64,000 nt of DNA, from the NCBI GenBank assembly GCA_030704615.1, contig CM060733.1, positions 18,972,001 to 19,036,000 of the forward strand, given 5' to 3'. The translations under genes and the position numbers were made by a program. The notes under the pieces are model-generated. The model had not been told where the DNA came from. It worked only from the letters and a program-made list of their open reading frames with translations, and made no database searches. Positions within the stretch are counted from its first letter, which is position 1, and the number at the start of each line of letters is the position of its first letter. This document shows positions 13,167 through 24,470 of the stretch, one piece after another. Source of the DNA: Takakia lepidozioides (Eukaryota > Streptophyta > Takakiopsida > Takakiales > Takakiaceae).

Positions 13167-14100
13167 TTAGTTCGCAAAAGATCGGAGATATAGGCATCTC
13201 GTTGCCAAATTCATTAGATGTTCATCTTCAAAATTCGAGGAAGGGCAGAAGAATGGGGGGGGGGCTTCCCTGTTCCCGAGGCAGTAGGATGAGACGGGCC
13301 GCGGAGGCGGTGATGAAACTGAAGAAGACCCTGTTCGTTTGCGTTTGGCGTTACGCTCAATCGAGAGAGTAGGCAGAGAGACAGCTACAGTGCTCGCATC
13401 CCGAGAGTGTGAAGGAGAAGCCGGGAGCACCGGCGCACTACAGGTCTCCGCCTGGGCCACCAAAGCCGGGGGCACCTCAGTCTGCCCCTTTGCATCAGAT
13501 TTGACTCTATAGGGGCAATCGGCCTTCACATGACCTTCTCCATTGCATTCAAAACAAATGATACTGAGCAATTCCTCTTTGATTTGTACTGAAATAAAGG
13601 ATCCATCCAGCATTGGCGATTTAATCGTGCTTCCAATCGTAGTTGTCTCTGGCATGAGTGCCACGATTTTAAGAACGCCACTATCCTTTCCAGAGTCGAA
13701 AAGAGAGGGGTCCTGGTCCACACTCAAAATCGCATCGTCGATCGGGTCAAAAACATTCAGGCTCCCTATGTATGAACTAAAGTGAGCTCCAATATTTGGG
13801 AGCGAGGCTAGGTAGTTGTCCGATAGGTAGGGGAGGGCGATGATTCTAGGTTTGCAGGTGGCGCTGTCTTTGTGGCCCATGCAGGAGACCACGGAAAGAT
13901 ATGCACTTTGAGCCACGATTTCCTTGTGATAAACGCTAGTGCACGGTCGATATCCTCTTTGGACCCAAATTTCACAGTGTAGAAGCCGCGAGCCCATTGA
14001 GTGACAGAAATGATGAATCAACCCGCCTTCTACTCCCAGATGCTCAATGATCCATTTCCTTGCCCCGTCCTTGTCCCTACTAGGCCTCCCTGGAAATGAA
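13167..14100 (-). pseudogene. LINE ORF1 (DUF4283-like domain plus CCHC zinc knuckle), frameshifted
   Basis: On the minus strand, the stretch from about 13990 to 13870 reads RGFYTVKFGSKEDIDRALAF and then SWLKVHIFPWSPAW, the typical plant LINE ORF1 (DUF4283) pattern. A frame change near 13860 leads into ALPYLSDNYLA. The zinc knuckle CFECNGEGHVKADC (CX2CX4HX4C) follows near 13550, then a Pro/Ser-rich basic segment. ORF1 proteins bind element RNA. At least one frameshift separates the two domains, so no intact protein is encoded. More ORF1-like coding text lies beyond the AT-rich insertion, at 12103-11594. Confidence 0.78.
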
Positions 14101-14960
14101 CCAATATACTAGTTATGTTGCATCATTTTTGAAGAGTGAGCTCTTAGACATTCCAAATTCAGAGAGATTACATCCTGAGTGTCAGCATTGGGGGCCACCG
14201 ATTCGTCCCATGGAACTAAGTCCAGGCATGGAGAGGCTCATGCGGCTTCAGGGCCCTTACCAAGAATGGAAGCGATTGGAGTGGAGGAGGAGCTGCGGAG
14301 AACCCAATTACCCCTTCCTCTAGAACTGGTCCCAGGTCCTGACCTCTTTTTGCAAGAGGGAGCACCTCTAGAAGCCAGGGAAGAATAAACCTCACAACGT
14401 AGGAAATGACCACACAAGGAGGGAGAAAGAAGGCACATGAGGAGAAGAGGTCAAGGTATCACCTTATATGGGGAGCCAAGAGATAACTTCCCACCTCTGA
14501 AACCTTCTGATAGTTGATACCGGAGATCAAAGAGAGCCGAGCCACAATCAATAAAGGAAGTTGATCAAAGCTCCAGGGAGAAAAAGCGAGCAGGCCCTTG
14601 AAGGAAGAGCCGTAAAAAAATAATTGAAGAACGAGCGAAGGAAGGGATGCGGCGAGAATCGAAGTGCGCAGCGGAACTGACAAGCTCGACAACTGAGACC
14701 TGCAGGAATTTAAGGGAGGAGGGGAGCCTGACAGGAAGCGAAGCGGTAGAAGAGGAGGAGGTGAAGAAGCTAGAGAGCAGCAGAATCTGTGGGGTTAGAC
14801 CTGGAAGCAATGCCGAGCGCAGCAGACTGTCTGCTCTGACTTAGTAGCCAGGGGGAGGTGGGTTTGTATTAGATGGCAGCACTGCAGTACTGTAGAGCAA
14901 CGAGAGAGAGTGTGGAGAGAGAGTAATGAGCCGTCGATAGAAGGTGGCTGGGGAGGGGCG

Positions 14961-15914
14961 GTGACACAAGGGGCCCTGTAAATGTTCCATCATGGACCAG
15001 AATGTAAAATCAAAGATTTTAACCTGTCCCTTTAGATACCTTTTGGGAAAATTTGGTGTATGTGGAAAAACAAATGGTATTCATACATCTCCAAAGGAGC
15101 ATGTGATTCCCAACTGTGAAAACTACACAATATCCTACTCTGCCTTCAAGAGGTAAACTTTGAGTTGTTGGAAAATCAATTTTATTCACACTTAGCATTA
15201 ATTTCACATTAATTACAGCATTAATTTCACGGAATTAAGGACTACTGAAGTACTTAATTATGGGAAGGAAATCCAAATATTTTCAAAACATCGAAATATG
15301 TTCACTGCCGTTTTTTTTTTTTATCCACTTTTCCATGAACATTTCGATATGAAACGTTCGTTCGACATGAACGTTCATTCCACAGAGCTTCCATCCACCA
15401 GCTTAGGCATCAGCTCTTTCTCGTATGAGCCATGTCCAAGGGCACCAAAACCCCCAATACCCCTGCAAGCATGAAGACATTGAAGACCACAAAATTGAGA
15501 ACACAACCACTCTAAACCTTATAAGAACTACATATGCCTATGCCTGTGTGCAATACACTCATAGACGATTATGTATAAAGTTGGCTATGGTCTCAATTTG
15601 CAACATAAGATTTCAGGTAATACTCCATGATCCTTCCACCATGTTTGAACACTGTAAATACGGGTGCCTGTTTCCAAATCTAGCACCACATTGTAGAATA
15701 CATGAAATTGGAATCAGTCTAGGAGAATTGTTTGGGATAGATAAGTAGGTCCTACAGGTGGCTATGGTCGTGGTGATTCATGCTTACTCTGTCACTTCAT
15801 TTACCTTGGGATGAGTAGTAGGAGTACCTTTTGCTGCTAATTGATCTCATTGGATGCTTTCGCTGCATTCTCAGGTCTTGTACAGGGAAACACAATTTGT
15901 AGAAAAGGGCGATT
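14961..15914. other. Intergenic, no gene recognised
   Basis: Non-coding sequence between the LINE 5' end and the zinc-ribbon frame. Short AT-rich repeats such as CATTAATTTCAC occur twice near 15195-15230. No promoter or RNA gene was recognised. Confidence 0.35.
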
Positions 15915-16683
15915 ATGGCAGAAGTGACTGAATATGAGTTGCTGAGGATCCAAAATATGAAGAGGAACAATGAGCGCATGCTCGAGTTGGGGCTACAACC
16001 TTTACAAATTCATGGTGAATAACCTGAGCCCCCACAGAAGATAGTCGCCAAGGGTTCTTCCACAAGAAAATTGAAGAAGACCAGAACATCCCCAAGAGAA
16101 CCTAGGGCTGATGCGAGAAATGGTCTGGAAAAGACGCCATCTCTTTTGGAGGTTCATGTGGTAACTAACAAGTGTGGCAAGTGTGGTGAGGAATTTCCTT
16201 TAGAGAAAGCAAGGTTCTGTACAGATTGTGGAGCACCTAGGGGTGATAGCAAAATTGAGCCTCTTGTGAAGGTAGTAACCCTATCTACCAAGGCAGAGGG
16301 ATGCATGAGAACCTTGTATGAACGTGTATTCAAGAAACCACCTCAACATTCAAAAGGGGGAGAGGTGAAGTGGGGTAGAGACTTCCTTAGGGATAATCAC
16401 CCTTTACAGTAGAGAGTATATAATCAGAATGTGAAGATGGTGAGGTCTTGGTTTTCAAACCAAGAAGACCCTGAAAATCAGAACTCTTCTGACTTGCAAC
16501 TTGAGGAACTCTAAAGAGATGGTAGACAAGGTTAAGGACTTCATTAAAGCGCGAGAGCCATCCTTGAGTGCTTTACTCTTCATTGAAAATGGTAGCACTA
16601 CTTGCATGCGCTGGCAAGTAGAGGATATCTACCAATGGTTCAAGGAATTCAAACATTACTTGGCCAACAAGGAGCATAAATAG
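15915..16683 (+). pseudogene. Zinc-ribbon reading frame interrupted by an in-frame stop; family not recognised
   Basis: ATG at 15915 opens a frame beginning MAEVTEYELLRIQNMKRNNE, a charged helical segment. It meets TAA at 16020-16022 but continues in the same frame to a TAG at 16410-16412. The downstream part is basic (KLKKTRTSPR) and then carries a four-Cys zinc ribbon, CGKCGEEFPLEKARFCTDCG, at about 16174-16233. A further open stretch, 16501-16683, encodes KEMVDKVKDFIKAREPS and RWQVEDIYQWFKEFKHYL, which looks like real protein. Either this is a once-functional gene with a nonsense mutation, or the parts are exons whose junctions I cannot place. No function is assigned. Confidence 0.4.
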
Positions 16684-16774
16684 AGTCCAAAACTGCCAGA
16701 CCAAAGGTAAACCCTTTTGTATTTTAATTCTGTCTGATTTTCAGAAGACTTGTGATGGACGTTCAGATTCCAGA

Positions 16775-17466
16775 GTGATGTGCCTTACGTCTCATGTCAT
16801 TGGTTTATGTGGAAATGGATAGGGGTGACACACAGGTGCAAGCACCCTCTCCAATGATGGAGCTAGCAGAACATGATGTCATGGAACATACTAAGCAACC
16901 TGATCCAGTCAAGCGGCCGTCTCTGAAAGCGTGGAGCCTCACAAGTTTTTCTTCCAACCTAAACACTTTCTGTACATTACTTTCACTTGTTCTTTTGTAG
17001 TAAAGAATATAAATAGGATGGGCTCAAAGTTTGTTGTATAGCTGAATGAAAGTACAACAATAGAAGTCTGAAATGTGAAGTTTACAGTGATGTGCCTTGC
17101 ATCTCATGTCATTGGTTTATGTGGAAAGGGATGGGGGCGACACACAGGTGCAAGCACCCTCTCCAATGATGGAGCTAGCAGAACATGATGTCATGGAACA
17201 TACAGAACAACCTGATCCAGTGCAAAGCGGCCTTCTCTGAAAGCGTGGAGCCTCACAAGTTTTTCTTCCAACCTAAACACTTTCTGTACATTTTCACTTG
17301 TTCTTTTGTAGTAAAGAATATAAATATGATGGGCTCAAAGTTTGTTGTATAGCTGAATGAAAGTACAACAATAGAAGTCTGAAATGTGAAGTTTACAGTG
17401 ATGTGCCTGGCATCTCATGTCAGTGGTTTATGTGGAAAGGGATGAGGACGATACACATGTGCAAGC
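16775..17466 (+). repeat. Tandem duplication, period ~312 bp, 2.2 copies
   Basis: The marker GTGATGTGCC starts copies at 16775, 17087 and 17398, giving periods of 312 and 311. The first two copies are nearly identical over their full length. The third stops matching near 17466. The duplicated unit contains an open stretch (VQAPSPMMELAEHDVMEH) that may be coding remnant. Confidence 0.85.
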
Positions 17467-17743
17467 AAGCTTAAAGAGGAAGAGGAAAATTCCTGGTACA
17501 GACCTTCGGACTCATTTCAAAAAGCCTATAAAGAGGTAAGCAATCTTTGTATATCTGAATCCTGTTGTAAAGCTGATTATGCATGTGACGTTGTTTGGTT
17601 CTTGAAGTTTATTTGTGTTAAATGGTGTACTATGTTTGGGAAGGGTGTTGATGGATAGACAGATTGAAGTTGTACCAGTTGTGAAAGTCTAGAAAATCTT
17701 GTCTATAAATTCTCTGTCCGCGAGCCCAACGCATCTGAAGGTT

Positions 17744-18241
17744 ATGCAAAAAACGAATGGAAAGGGTGGTGTCGACCATGATCGTCTTGTGGATGCAGCG
17801 CTTGATGGTAGCCTCATTGCAGTTTTTCAGGTATGCATCTCTCTCAGTATTAACCATTTGTAGTTGTATATTTCCAGAGTGTTAGTTTGATGAGTAGTAT
17901 GATAGAAATGAGGGATTTGAAGCAATGCATTTGTAACTGTGCAGGGAGTCCAGGTTGAGAAACTAGCAGAGAATGCCAAAAAGACCATTGCCATGGTGGT
18001 CATGGGGCTGGATAACAAACATGATGTGCTTGCCAAAGTGTCTATGTATGCTGCCAAGAAGTTCCCAGAACTTTGCATCCCCATCAAAAAACGAGAGGTT
18101 GATGCAAAGAGGAGGCTGAAGCATTTGGATTTGGTGGTAGTATGGGCACTTAGAGAATTCAAGATTGGCATCATCAATCCTCCTCCTATTAGCAACGGGC
18201 TGCAACATTTGTACTTAGATAACATCAAGAAATTGGCATAA
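17744..18241 (+). CDS. Small two-exon gene of unrecognised family
   Basis: Two exons, 17744-17830 and 17945-18241, join in phase 0 through a GTATGC donor and a TGCAG acceptor, giving 127 residues ending at TAA. The first exon encodes KGGVDHDRLVDAALDGSLIA. The second encodes a Lys-rich, mixed alpha/beta-looking sequence with KKTIAMVVMGLDNKHDVLAK, KKREVDAKRRLKHLDLVVVW and a C-terminal GIINPPPISNGLQHLYLD. I do not recognise the family. An earlier exon ending at a GTAAGC donor (17535) and encoding a basic KRKRKIPG segment could be its 5' part. In that case the broken zinc-ribbon frame upstream may belong to the same gene or to a degraded relative. Confidence 0.45.
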
Positions 18242-18610
18242 GTTAGGATGCATGTGATTCAATGATGGACATCCTTTGGGAGCATTACAACCATGTAGCT
18301 GCAGTCAGTGGTAGCTTTAGAGCCCAGTAGCTCCAATTTTGATCATCCTTCCAATTCTGATCATCCTTTGAGCCTTGTTAGGAGTGTACAGTTTACTTTG
18401 AAGGCATATATTGTTTTGAAGGGAGCACGACATTGATACTTAGAATCTCACAATGTGGGATATATTCCCCGATGAAAAGTAGAACTAGAAACTCAGGTTG
18501 CAGAGGGCAATACTTATGGATTTACCTTTGGATTGCCAATTTTGCCATGTGACACTATGGGGTGCATTCCGTGATTACAAGTGAAAATGAAAAGAGTGAA
18601 ACATTTGATG
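18242..18610. other. Probable 3' UTR and spacer
   Basis: No coding frame or RNA gene was recognised. ATCATCCTT recurs near 18340-18368. The sequence runs into the 50-bp minisatellite. Confidence 0.35.
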
Positions 18611-18950
18611 TTTCTGACATTCTAAAATGGTTGCTTTTACCATGATTGAATCATTTGCAGTTTCTCACATTCTAAAATGGTTGTTATTACCAGGATTGAA
18701 TCATTTGCAGTTTCTCACATTCTAAAATGGTTGTTATTACCAGGATTGAATAATTTGCAGTTTCTCACATTCTAAAATGGTTGTTATTACCAGGATTGAA
18801 TCATTTGCAGTTTCTGACATTCTAAAATGATTGCTTTTGCCATGATTGAATCATTTGCAGTTTTTCACATTCTAAAATGGTTGTTTTTACCAGGATTGAA
18901 TCATTTGAAGTTTCTCACATTTTAAAATGGTCATTTTTACCGTGTTGAAG
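18611..18950. repeat. Minisatellite, 50-bp unit, about 6.8 copies
   Basis: Units start at 18611, 18661, 18711, 18761, 18811, 18861 and 18911, exactly 50 bp apart. Each begins TTTCTCACATTCTAAAATGG and ends ATTGAATCATTTGCAG. Inner units are nearly identical, while the edge units carry more differences (TTTCTGACAT at the left, TTTTAAAATGG at the right), as expected from unequal exchange. Confidence 0.95.
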
Positions 18951-20293
18951 GTGGCTGAGGAATTCCATCAGGGAGAGTCCCATTATTCACGGATGGAGGG
19001 ATTTCCCAGATAAGTTTAGTAAAGTATGCATCCAGACAGGTAAAATCTCATCTTTTTCCATATGGGAATGCATTATATGCCCCTTGTGTGACGGCGCAGG
19101 ACACATGCAAATAGAATGTATTAGTCCAACAAAGCAGGGTTAATCAACCCTTAGTTTCAGTGATGAGTGTACGTGCGGAACAAGGACTTGTTGCACTTAG
19201 AGAGAGGAAGCGTGGGGTTGGAGGGGGAAGGAGGCCAGATTGAGACGAGACGGCAGACTTAGAAAAAAACTAAGTCCCAACGCGCCTCTCACCATAGAAT
19301 GCGGAGCTCCCATTCTGGAGTCCTTCCGACTTCGGTTGTTGTTTTGTTTTACTACACCAAAATTCGAAGTCCCGGAGAAAATAGTCATACTTGGATGCCC
19401 ATCTTCATACACATATGGAATTACATGAGAAATACATGGTCATGCACTAAAATAACATGAGCTTTCATGCACATTTCTTGCATGGAAACACATCTTTAGA
19501 GGTCATAAATGCATAACTCATGCGAATATGGCTATATACCGTACCTGCCTACGCTATCCGATGATAATTAAATCCGAAAACAGACTATCGGAAAAATTTA
19601 ACTATAATCCTTCCAGTGCTGCTGAATGTCACGCATTTTTTACCTTGGTCAGTCCAACCGTATCCTTGAATGCTACCATTGCGCAAGCCATGTACAAAAG
19701 GAAGTTTGGTCCTCTTTATTATTTATCATAATCACTGCCGGAACTTCAGAAATTCCAAAAAGCCTGCTGAACCCTTTCTTCAAGAAAAATTAATTAGTCC
19801 GGCAATGCCTTGACAAATAGCATGGGCAAACACGGCATATACATGTACGTATATGATAATATGACCTTAGTACCCGAATTAGAATTGTTTCGAAGTAACA
19901 AAACAAAACATTACTTAACTTCAATGTCACCTCCAGCCCCACGGAAACAAATGTTCGAACATGTGATCTCCACGTTGTAGTGAGCTTGTCCCAGCCATTC
20001 TTTTAGTGGCCAAATTTCGACCTCAAAAAATAAAATGGAATATTTTGTCACAAATCCTGGTTTTTCATGGATGAAATCATAGATGAATTTGCCAAATATG
20101 AATGATATCAATGTATGAAAGTACAGAGGAGGATGATTCTATCCAAATTTAAATGGATGAACAGAATATTCACTATATATTTCTTCCTCCCGAAATGAGC
20201 TCCTTCCCGACACAAACATTCCGGGGGTTGTTGCCTTCTGTTGCAAAACTCAGTAGCCAGGGGGTTGGTATCCTATGAGCATAACGTGTGCAT
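18951..20293. other. Non-coding spacer
   Basis: No gene recognised. Short frames at 19197-19428 on both strands lack motifs. The last 35 bases contain the first copy of a 23-bp direct repeat (20259-20281) that reappears at 20831-20853. Confidence 0.35.
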
Positions 20294-20816
20294 CCGTGTT
20301 GGGCGGATATAGAGTGATCCGGATATCAATCCGGATACCAGTGTATCCGGATCCGGCAGCCATTTGATATCCGGCTATTATTTATATCCGGTGGATACAT
20401 AAACAGAGGATCCGGATAGGATCCTACCCACCGGATATAAAAAAGATTAATAACAGGATTGTATCCGGATATGTCGCAAAAATACCAGATCTCAACTGGA
20501 TATAAGAAATATTAATAAAATATTCATAGAAAATAAAACAATAATATAATATTATAATTGATTAAATTAAAAATTTAAAAGATATTATTTTTATGATTCA
20601 TATATCCGGATTACTCTATAACCGCCAGATATTATAATCTGAATATCCGGACTTATTTATATCCGGCAGATTTCAAAAAACTTCTACTATGCATAACCGG
20701 CGGATATTAAAAATGCAGATTATTCTAATATCCGGATCTGCAAGGTATATCATTATCTAATTTGTCAAGTATCCGGACCCGGCGGATATAAAAAAAAGCT
20801 AAGAACCGCCCAACTG
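20294..20816. mobile_element. hAT-type MITE filled with an ATCCGG motif (element A)
   Basis: A 523-bp element flanked by an exact 8-bp target-site duplication, GTGTGCAT (20286-20293 and 20817-20824). Termini are CCGTGTTGGGCGG on the left and CCGCCCAACTG on the right, imperfect inverted repeats of the hAT CAGTGTTG type. The interior has about a dozen copies of ATCCGG, often in the palindromic form TATCCGGATA, in both orientations. It has no coding capacity. The 8-bp duplication and TIR type point to the hAT superfamily; non-autonomous elements of this general form, such as the SIMPLEHAT type, are known in plants. Confidence 0.88.
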
Positions 20817-22351
20817 GTGTGCATGCTCACAGGGGGTTGGTATCCTATGAGCAGAGTGTGAGTATGCTCATGTGAGCACGGCGTGAGCACAACCCGCGGT
20901 CATAGGGGTTAAATGTGTTCAAACTGCGGTCATAGGAATTACATGTTAAGAGGCACGGTGCATATGAGTACCTTCAGATTTATTTTCTCAGTGCGAAAAT
21001 AACTTTTCTAGGGCTTAAACTGCCGATATCCGGACTGAAAACCACGATTTTTGTTTTTTGGGGGTTTTATGGGGTATCTAGTTCGCATAGCGTGAGGAAA
21101 CCCCACGCCTATAGGGTAACATGTTTATCGTGTATAGGTATTGTTTGTTTCTTAAGTGATGCTGTGAGGGACTATGTGAGCAGTTAAAAAACATTCCGCA
21201 AAGTTTTTAGTTTCGCTGGAGAATATTCAAAAGGCATCTAAAGAATATCCTTAATATTCGATTGTGATTGTGCTCACGTGGGCATGCTCACGCGCTACAT
21301 GCCTATGTGAGCACAACCCACGGTCATAGGAGTTATATGTTTTCAGAACGTAATAAAACCATAGGCGGGTATAGAGGACTGCTGCATTTGTACAACACAT
21401 TTGTGTCAATTCAGCAAGGCGAAACCTTTAGTAGTGTAGCCAAAAACCCTAAACCTGTAGTGGCGGCAATGAATTTCGCATTGATAAATACTTTGGTGAT
21501 ATGGGCACAAACCAAGCAGCGGTGAATTTTGCATTGAATTTTGCAGCGGTGAATTTCGCACTGAGAAATACTTGGTGATATGGGCATAAACTAAGCAAAC
21601 AATGGGTTTTGCATTGAGAAATCAGGTCACCCAAAAATCCTACATCCAAAAAGAATGGGTGGGGGCTTGAAAAGTGACCTATTCATCCTTTTAGCCACAA
21701 TGTGATTGCTTCTCAGGTAAAATTTCACAGTGCGAAATTATGCATGGGAATTTTTTCTTAAATTTTTTTTTTCAGCAATGGAAAGGACCTTAAAGTTGAG
21801 GTGAAGCCTCACCGCCCACTCTCTCGCCTCTTTCCCCGGAAATTCGGGGAATATGCCCTTGTGCTCCTGCGAGCATGCTCACTCGCTACCCAACCTCACT
21901 AGCCACTAGTGCTATTTTTCAAAAAAATTTAAAATAAACCGCTGACTTGTCCTCATCAAAACCAACTACCACGCACCCAATCCCGTTACCCCACGTAAAA
22001 CTGTTACCTATAAAACCCCCCCAGTTCCAACATCAAATCATTGAAAATCCATCAAATCACAATGCTGCGTGACGCGTTTACACACAACTTTAGACACAAT
22101 TGGATGTAGAATCATGGATGGATGATTGAATAGATGAGTGTACTCACGTGAATTGGTCAGTGTAGTTCTAACCAATTAAAAATTTATAACTAACTCATAA
22201 TTATTCCAAAAATTAAGAAACAAAAAAAAAAAAAAAAAAAAAAAAAAAAACAACTTGGGATGGGTTCCAAATTACGTTGCCCATACTGGAAAAATAATCC
22301 CTTTAAAAAAATGTTTTAAGTTCATGTTTTTTTAAAAAAAGGGTTTATGTT
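20817..22351. other. Repetitive non-coding region rich in GTGAGCATGCTCAC-like palindromes
   Basis: Contains repeated variants of GAGCATGCTCAC and GCACAACCCGCGGTCATAGG (about 20860-20940 and again 21270-21335), plus a local duplication around GGTGAATTT(C/T)GCA and GGTGATATGGGC at 21470-21590. There is an A run of ~31 bases at about 22220-22250. No gene was recognised. Confidence 0.5.
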
Positions 22352-22581
22352 TTTTTTTTAAAAAAAAAAACCTGGGAGCGACTGCTCACAATTCAGGCCA
22401 TTGAGGAGGGGAAAAAACTAACCCCCTTTCAGATAATCCATGAGGCACACAGGTGGGAAACATCAGCACCAGACCAACCGGTCACGAACAATCCACACAC
22501 CAGGCAGGCAGCGGGTTCGAACGCTGAACCACCAGGGCGACACACTGTGCACTTACCAGCTGAGCTACCAGCCGATGTGCA
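22352..22581 (-). mobile_element. tRNA-derived SINE, family 1, copy 1
   Basis: Read on the minus strand. The 5' head contains GGCTGGTAGCTCAGCTGGTA (A box) and GCGTTCGAACCCGC (B box), the internal RNA polymerase III promoter. The body ends GAGCAGTCGCTCCCAGG followed by T and A runs. A 9-bp target duplication, GTTTATGTT on the plus strand, lies at 22343-22351 and 22582-22590. The same 3' body (GAGCTGTCGCTCTCAGG) is seen in the copy at 56780-57010. Confidence 0.85.
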
Positions 22582-24470
22582 GTTTATGTTAATTGTTAAC
22601 GTGTGCGTGTTAAGGCTTAAGCGTGTATTTTATTCGAGCGATTTTGGTGATTTAATAGACGGAATCCTGTAAGAGTGTAGGTAGTTCAGGCCACGTGTGT
22701 AGAGGGTGGGGCCCGCAAGCTGGATCGATTCACCAAACTTATTGCTGTTCCTTCAACACAGGCTTTCGAGAGCGCCTGCATTTATGTGGGATGGTGTCTC
22801 ACTCTACACGTGAATCATGCTTGCACACTTCCCAGTAACGCAAGTGTCCTGGAGACTTTAATTCTCTATCAGATTCTGTCAGCTCCTCTTGTCAGTCATC
22901 TTTGTGGGAGTTCAAGGTCTGAGGTCTCCTCAAGTCAAGTGGAATCAATTCCGTACACGTTATGATATCCTGCTCAAGGTCTTATTAAGTCCTGACTCCT
23001 AATTAGATCTCATCAGCTTGATAATCTCAAGTTTCAAATGGAGAAAGTTTGTGAGAATTCCAGACCAGGTGATTCGTGACTGTTGTGATATCCTTTCCAA
23101 TATGTGATATGTTTGTTTGGATGTGTTAATCGAAGTAGAAGGTGGGAGAATCATAGCTGGTGAGCATTTGAAATTAAATGCTCGGATTTGCATGCAATAA
23201 CGTATAGAAGTGAGCGGCATGTTGAGAGGTTTTATGCAGCCGTTCCACAGTGGGAGGGTACTCACAGACATGGATCCATTGCAAGGTAGCTCCTGGTACT
23301 GAAACCTGTGGCACTGTCAAGAACATTCGATACGTTGCTGCAAGCTTCGGTGAAGATTTCCGATGGCCCTCAAACTTGCACAAATCACCCACGACAAACA
23401 AGCAGCGCGGCATCGTACCATCGTCATCCTTGTCAAATCAGTTCCATCTTTGTCAAAGCAGCTCAAGAGAATGTCCGCAAGATGCCAGACAGGACCAACT
23501 GATTGGGGACTAAGTTACTGAAAATGCAATGATTTGGAATGCGCCACAATTCAATTGGTCACAAACCAAAAATGCACAATTCAATTGAACTGCCAACAAC
23601 AACACCTTGAACTCAACGCTAGTTTGCAATTCAATTGGATTGTCTGGAAGTGTGCAATTCTATTGAGTTGTAAGTATATATTATAAATTCATTAATGTAT
23701 ATTAGATGTATGACCAATGTCACACCTATACATTTTGGGGCCAATGGGGACAAGGCCCAAAGCACCGGCAGGTGGGCTGCCTGCGAAATTGGCCCGACAT
23801 GGTACATCGTTTTCTCAAACCCCATTGGTGGACTTCGAACTGGACGATTTTCTTTTCTTGGACAATGGGGACATGCTTTCAGACATGCATATAAAATTGG
23901 ACCAGATTTAACACACACATAAAGAGAAGACTACAGCCAGAACTGGCGTATAACTACGAGCCACTTCACCATGCCGTTACTGCCCCTTTTAGGGGTGGGC
24001 CCTCGCACATACTCATATGTATATATATGAGATACAAGTTCCAACTTGGCCAGATAACTTACAGTTTGTGCTGTTGGAACCCAAAATAAAGACCTTTTGT
24101 AGCAATTCTCTGCTAAGCGAAGATGTTGTGATGTTTCGATCAGCAACTTGAGCCAAATTTGATTGGGTGATTAGTCTAGACTCTAAACTCTAAACAGTAT
24201 TTGAGTTGAATCTGCAGCCAGCCTGCGTGAGCGTAGATTCTGGTCCAAGAGAGTGGGAAGGTCGGAAAGGAAATCCAGAGACTTGTGTGGTCCCAGCAAA
24301 CCAAAGAAAGCGGGAAAGGGGGTGAAGTGTGCTGCAAACGAGTAACCTACTGTACACGGCTTCTGCGTGGGAGGACTGAATGATTCCCAGTTTGAGACTA
24401 GTGTGAGAGAAAGAAGACAGAATCGATTACGTTTGGAGAGGAAGAGGGAGTTTTTTCAGGTGGGGGAACA
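22582..24470. other. Intergenic plus probable promoter and 5' leader of OPT copy 1
   Basis: No gene recognised from 22590 to about 24200. A cluster of CAATTCAATTG-like palindromes lies at 23548-23665. From about 24215 to 24470 the sequence is closely matched at 37385-37778 upstream of OPT copy 2, so this is the duplicated promoter or 5' UTR block of the transporter gene. Confidence 0.5.

Larger units (their letters stand above)
9274..14960 (-). mobile_element. Decayed LINE (plant L1-like), minus strand, lacking reverse transcriptase
   Basis: Read on the minus strand. The 5' end is near 14960. An ORF1 remnant (about 14100-13380) contains a DUF4283-like domain and a CCHC zinc knuckle. An apurinic-type endonuclease remnant lies at about 11110-10520, followed by the EN-RT linker (FKLNPSLL, about 10370), then a non-coding 3' region. 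The 3' end is an A-rich tail of repeated AAAAAC units at 9274-9305. GTTGACACA (9265-9273) and GTGACACA (14961-14968) could be an imperfect target-site duplication. Between the endonuclease and the tail there is only ~1.2 kb, and no reverse-transcriptase motif (YADD-type or the blocks before it) is readable in any minus frame. Several frameshifts and an AT-rich insertion (about 12120-13020) show that the copy is dead. Confidence 0.82.

Noticed and set aside
18611-18950. CRISPR-like regular repeats
   Set aside because: The 50-bp units are contiguous, with no variable spacers, and lie in eukaryotic DNA. This is a minisatellite.
21436-21450. Telomere-type repeat (CCCTAAA)
   Set aside because: Only a single unit is present.
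22560-22581. A tRNA gene suggested by TAGCTCAGCTGGTA and GTTCGAACCC
   Set aside because: No complete cloverleaf or acceptor stem can be folded. The head is followed by a SINE body and tail with a target duplication.
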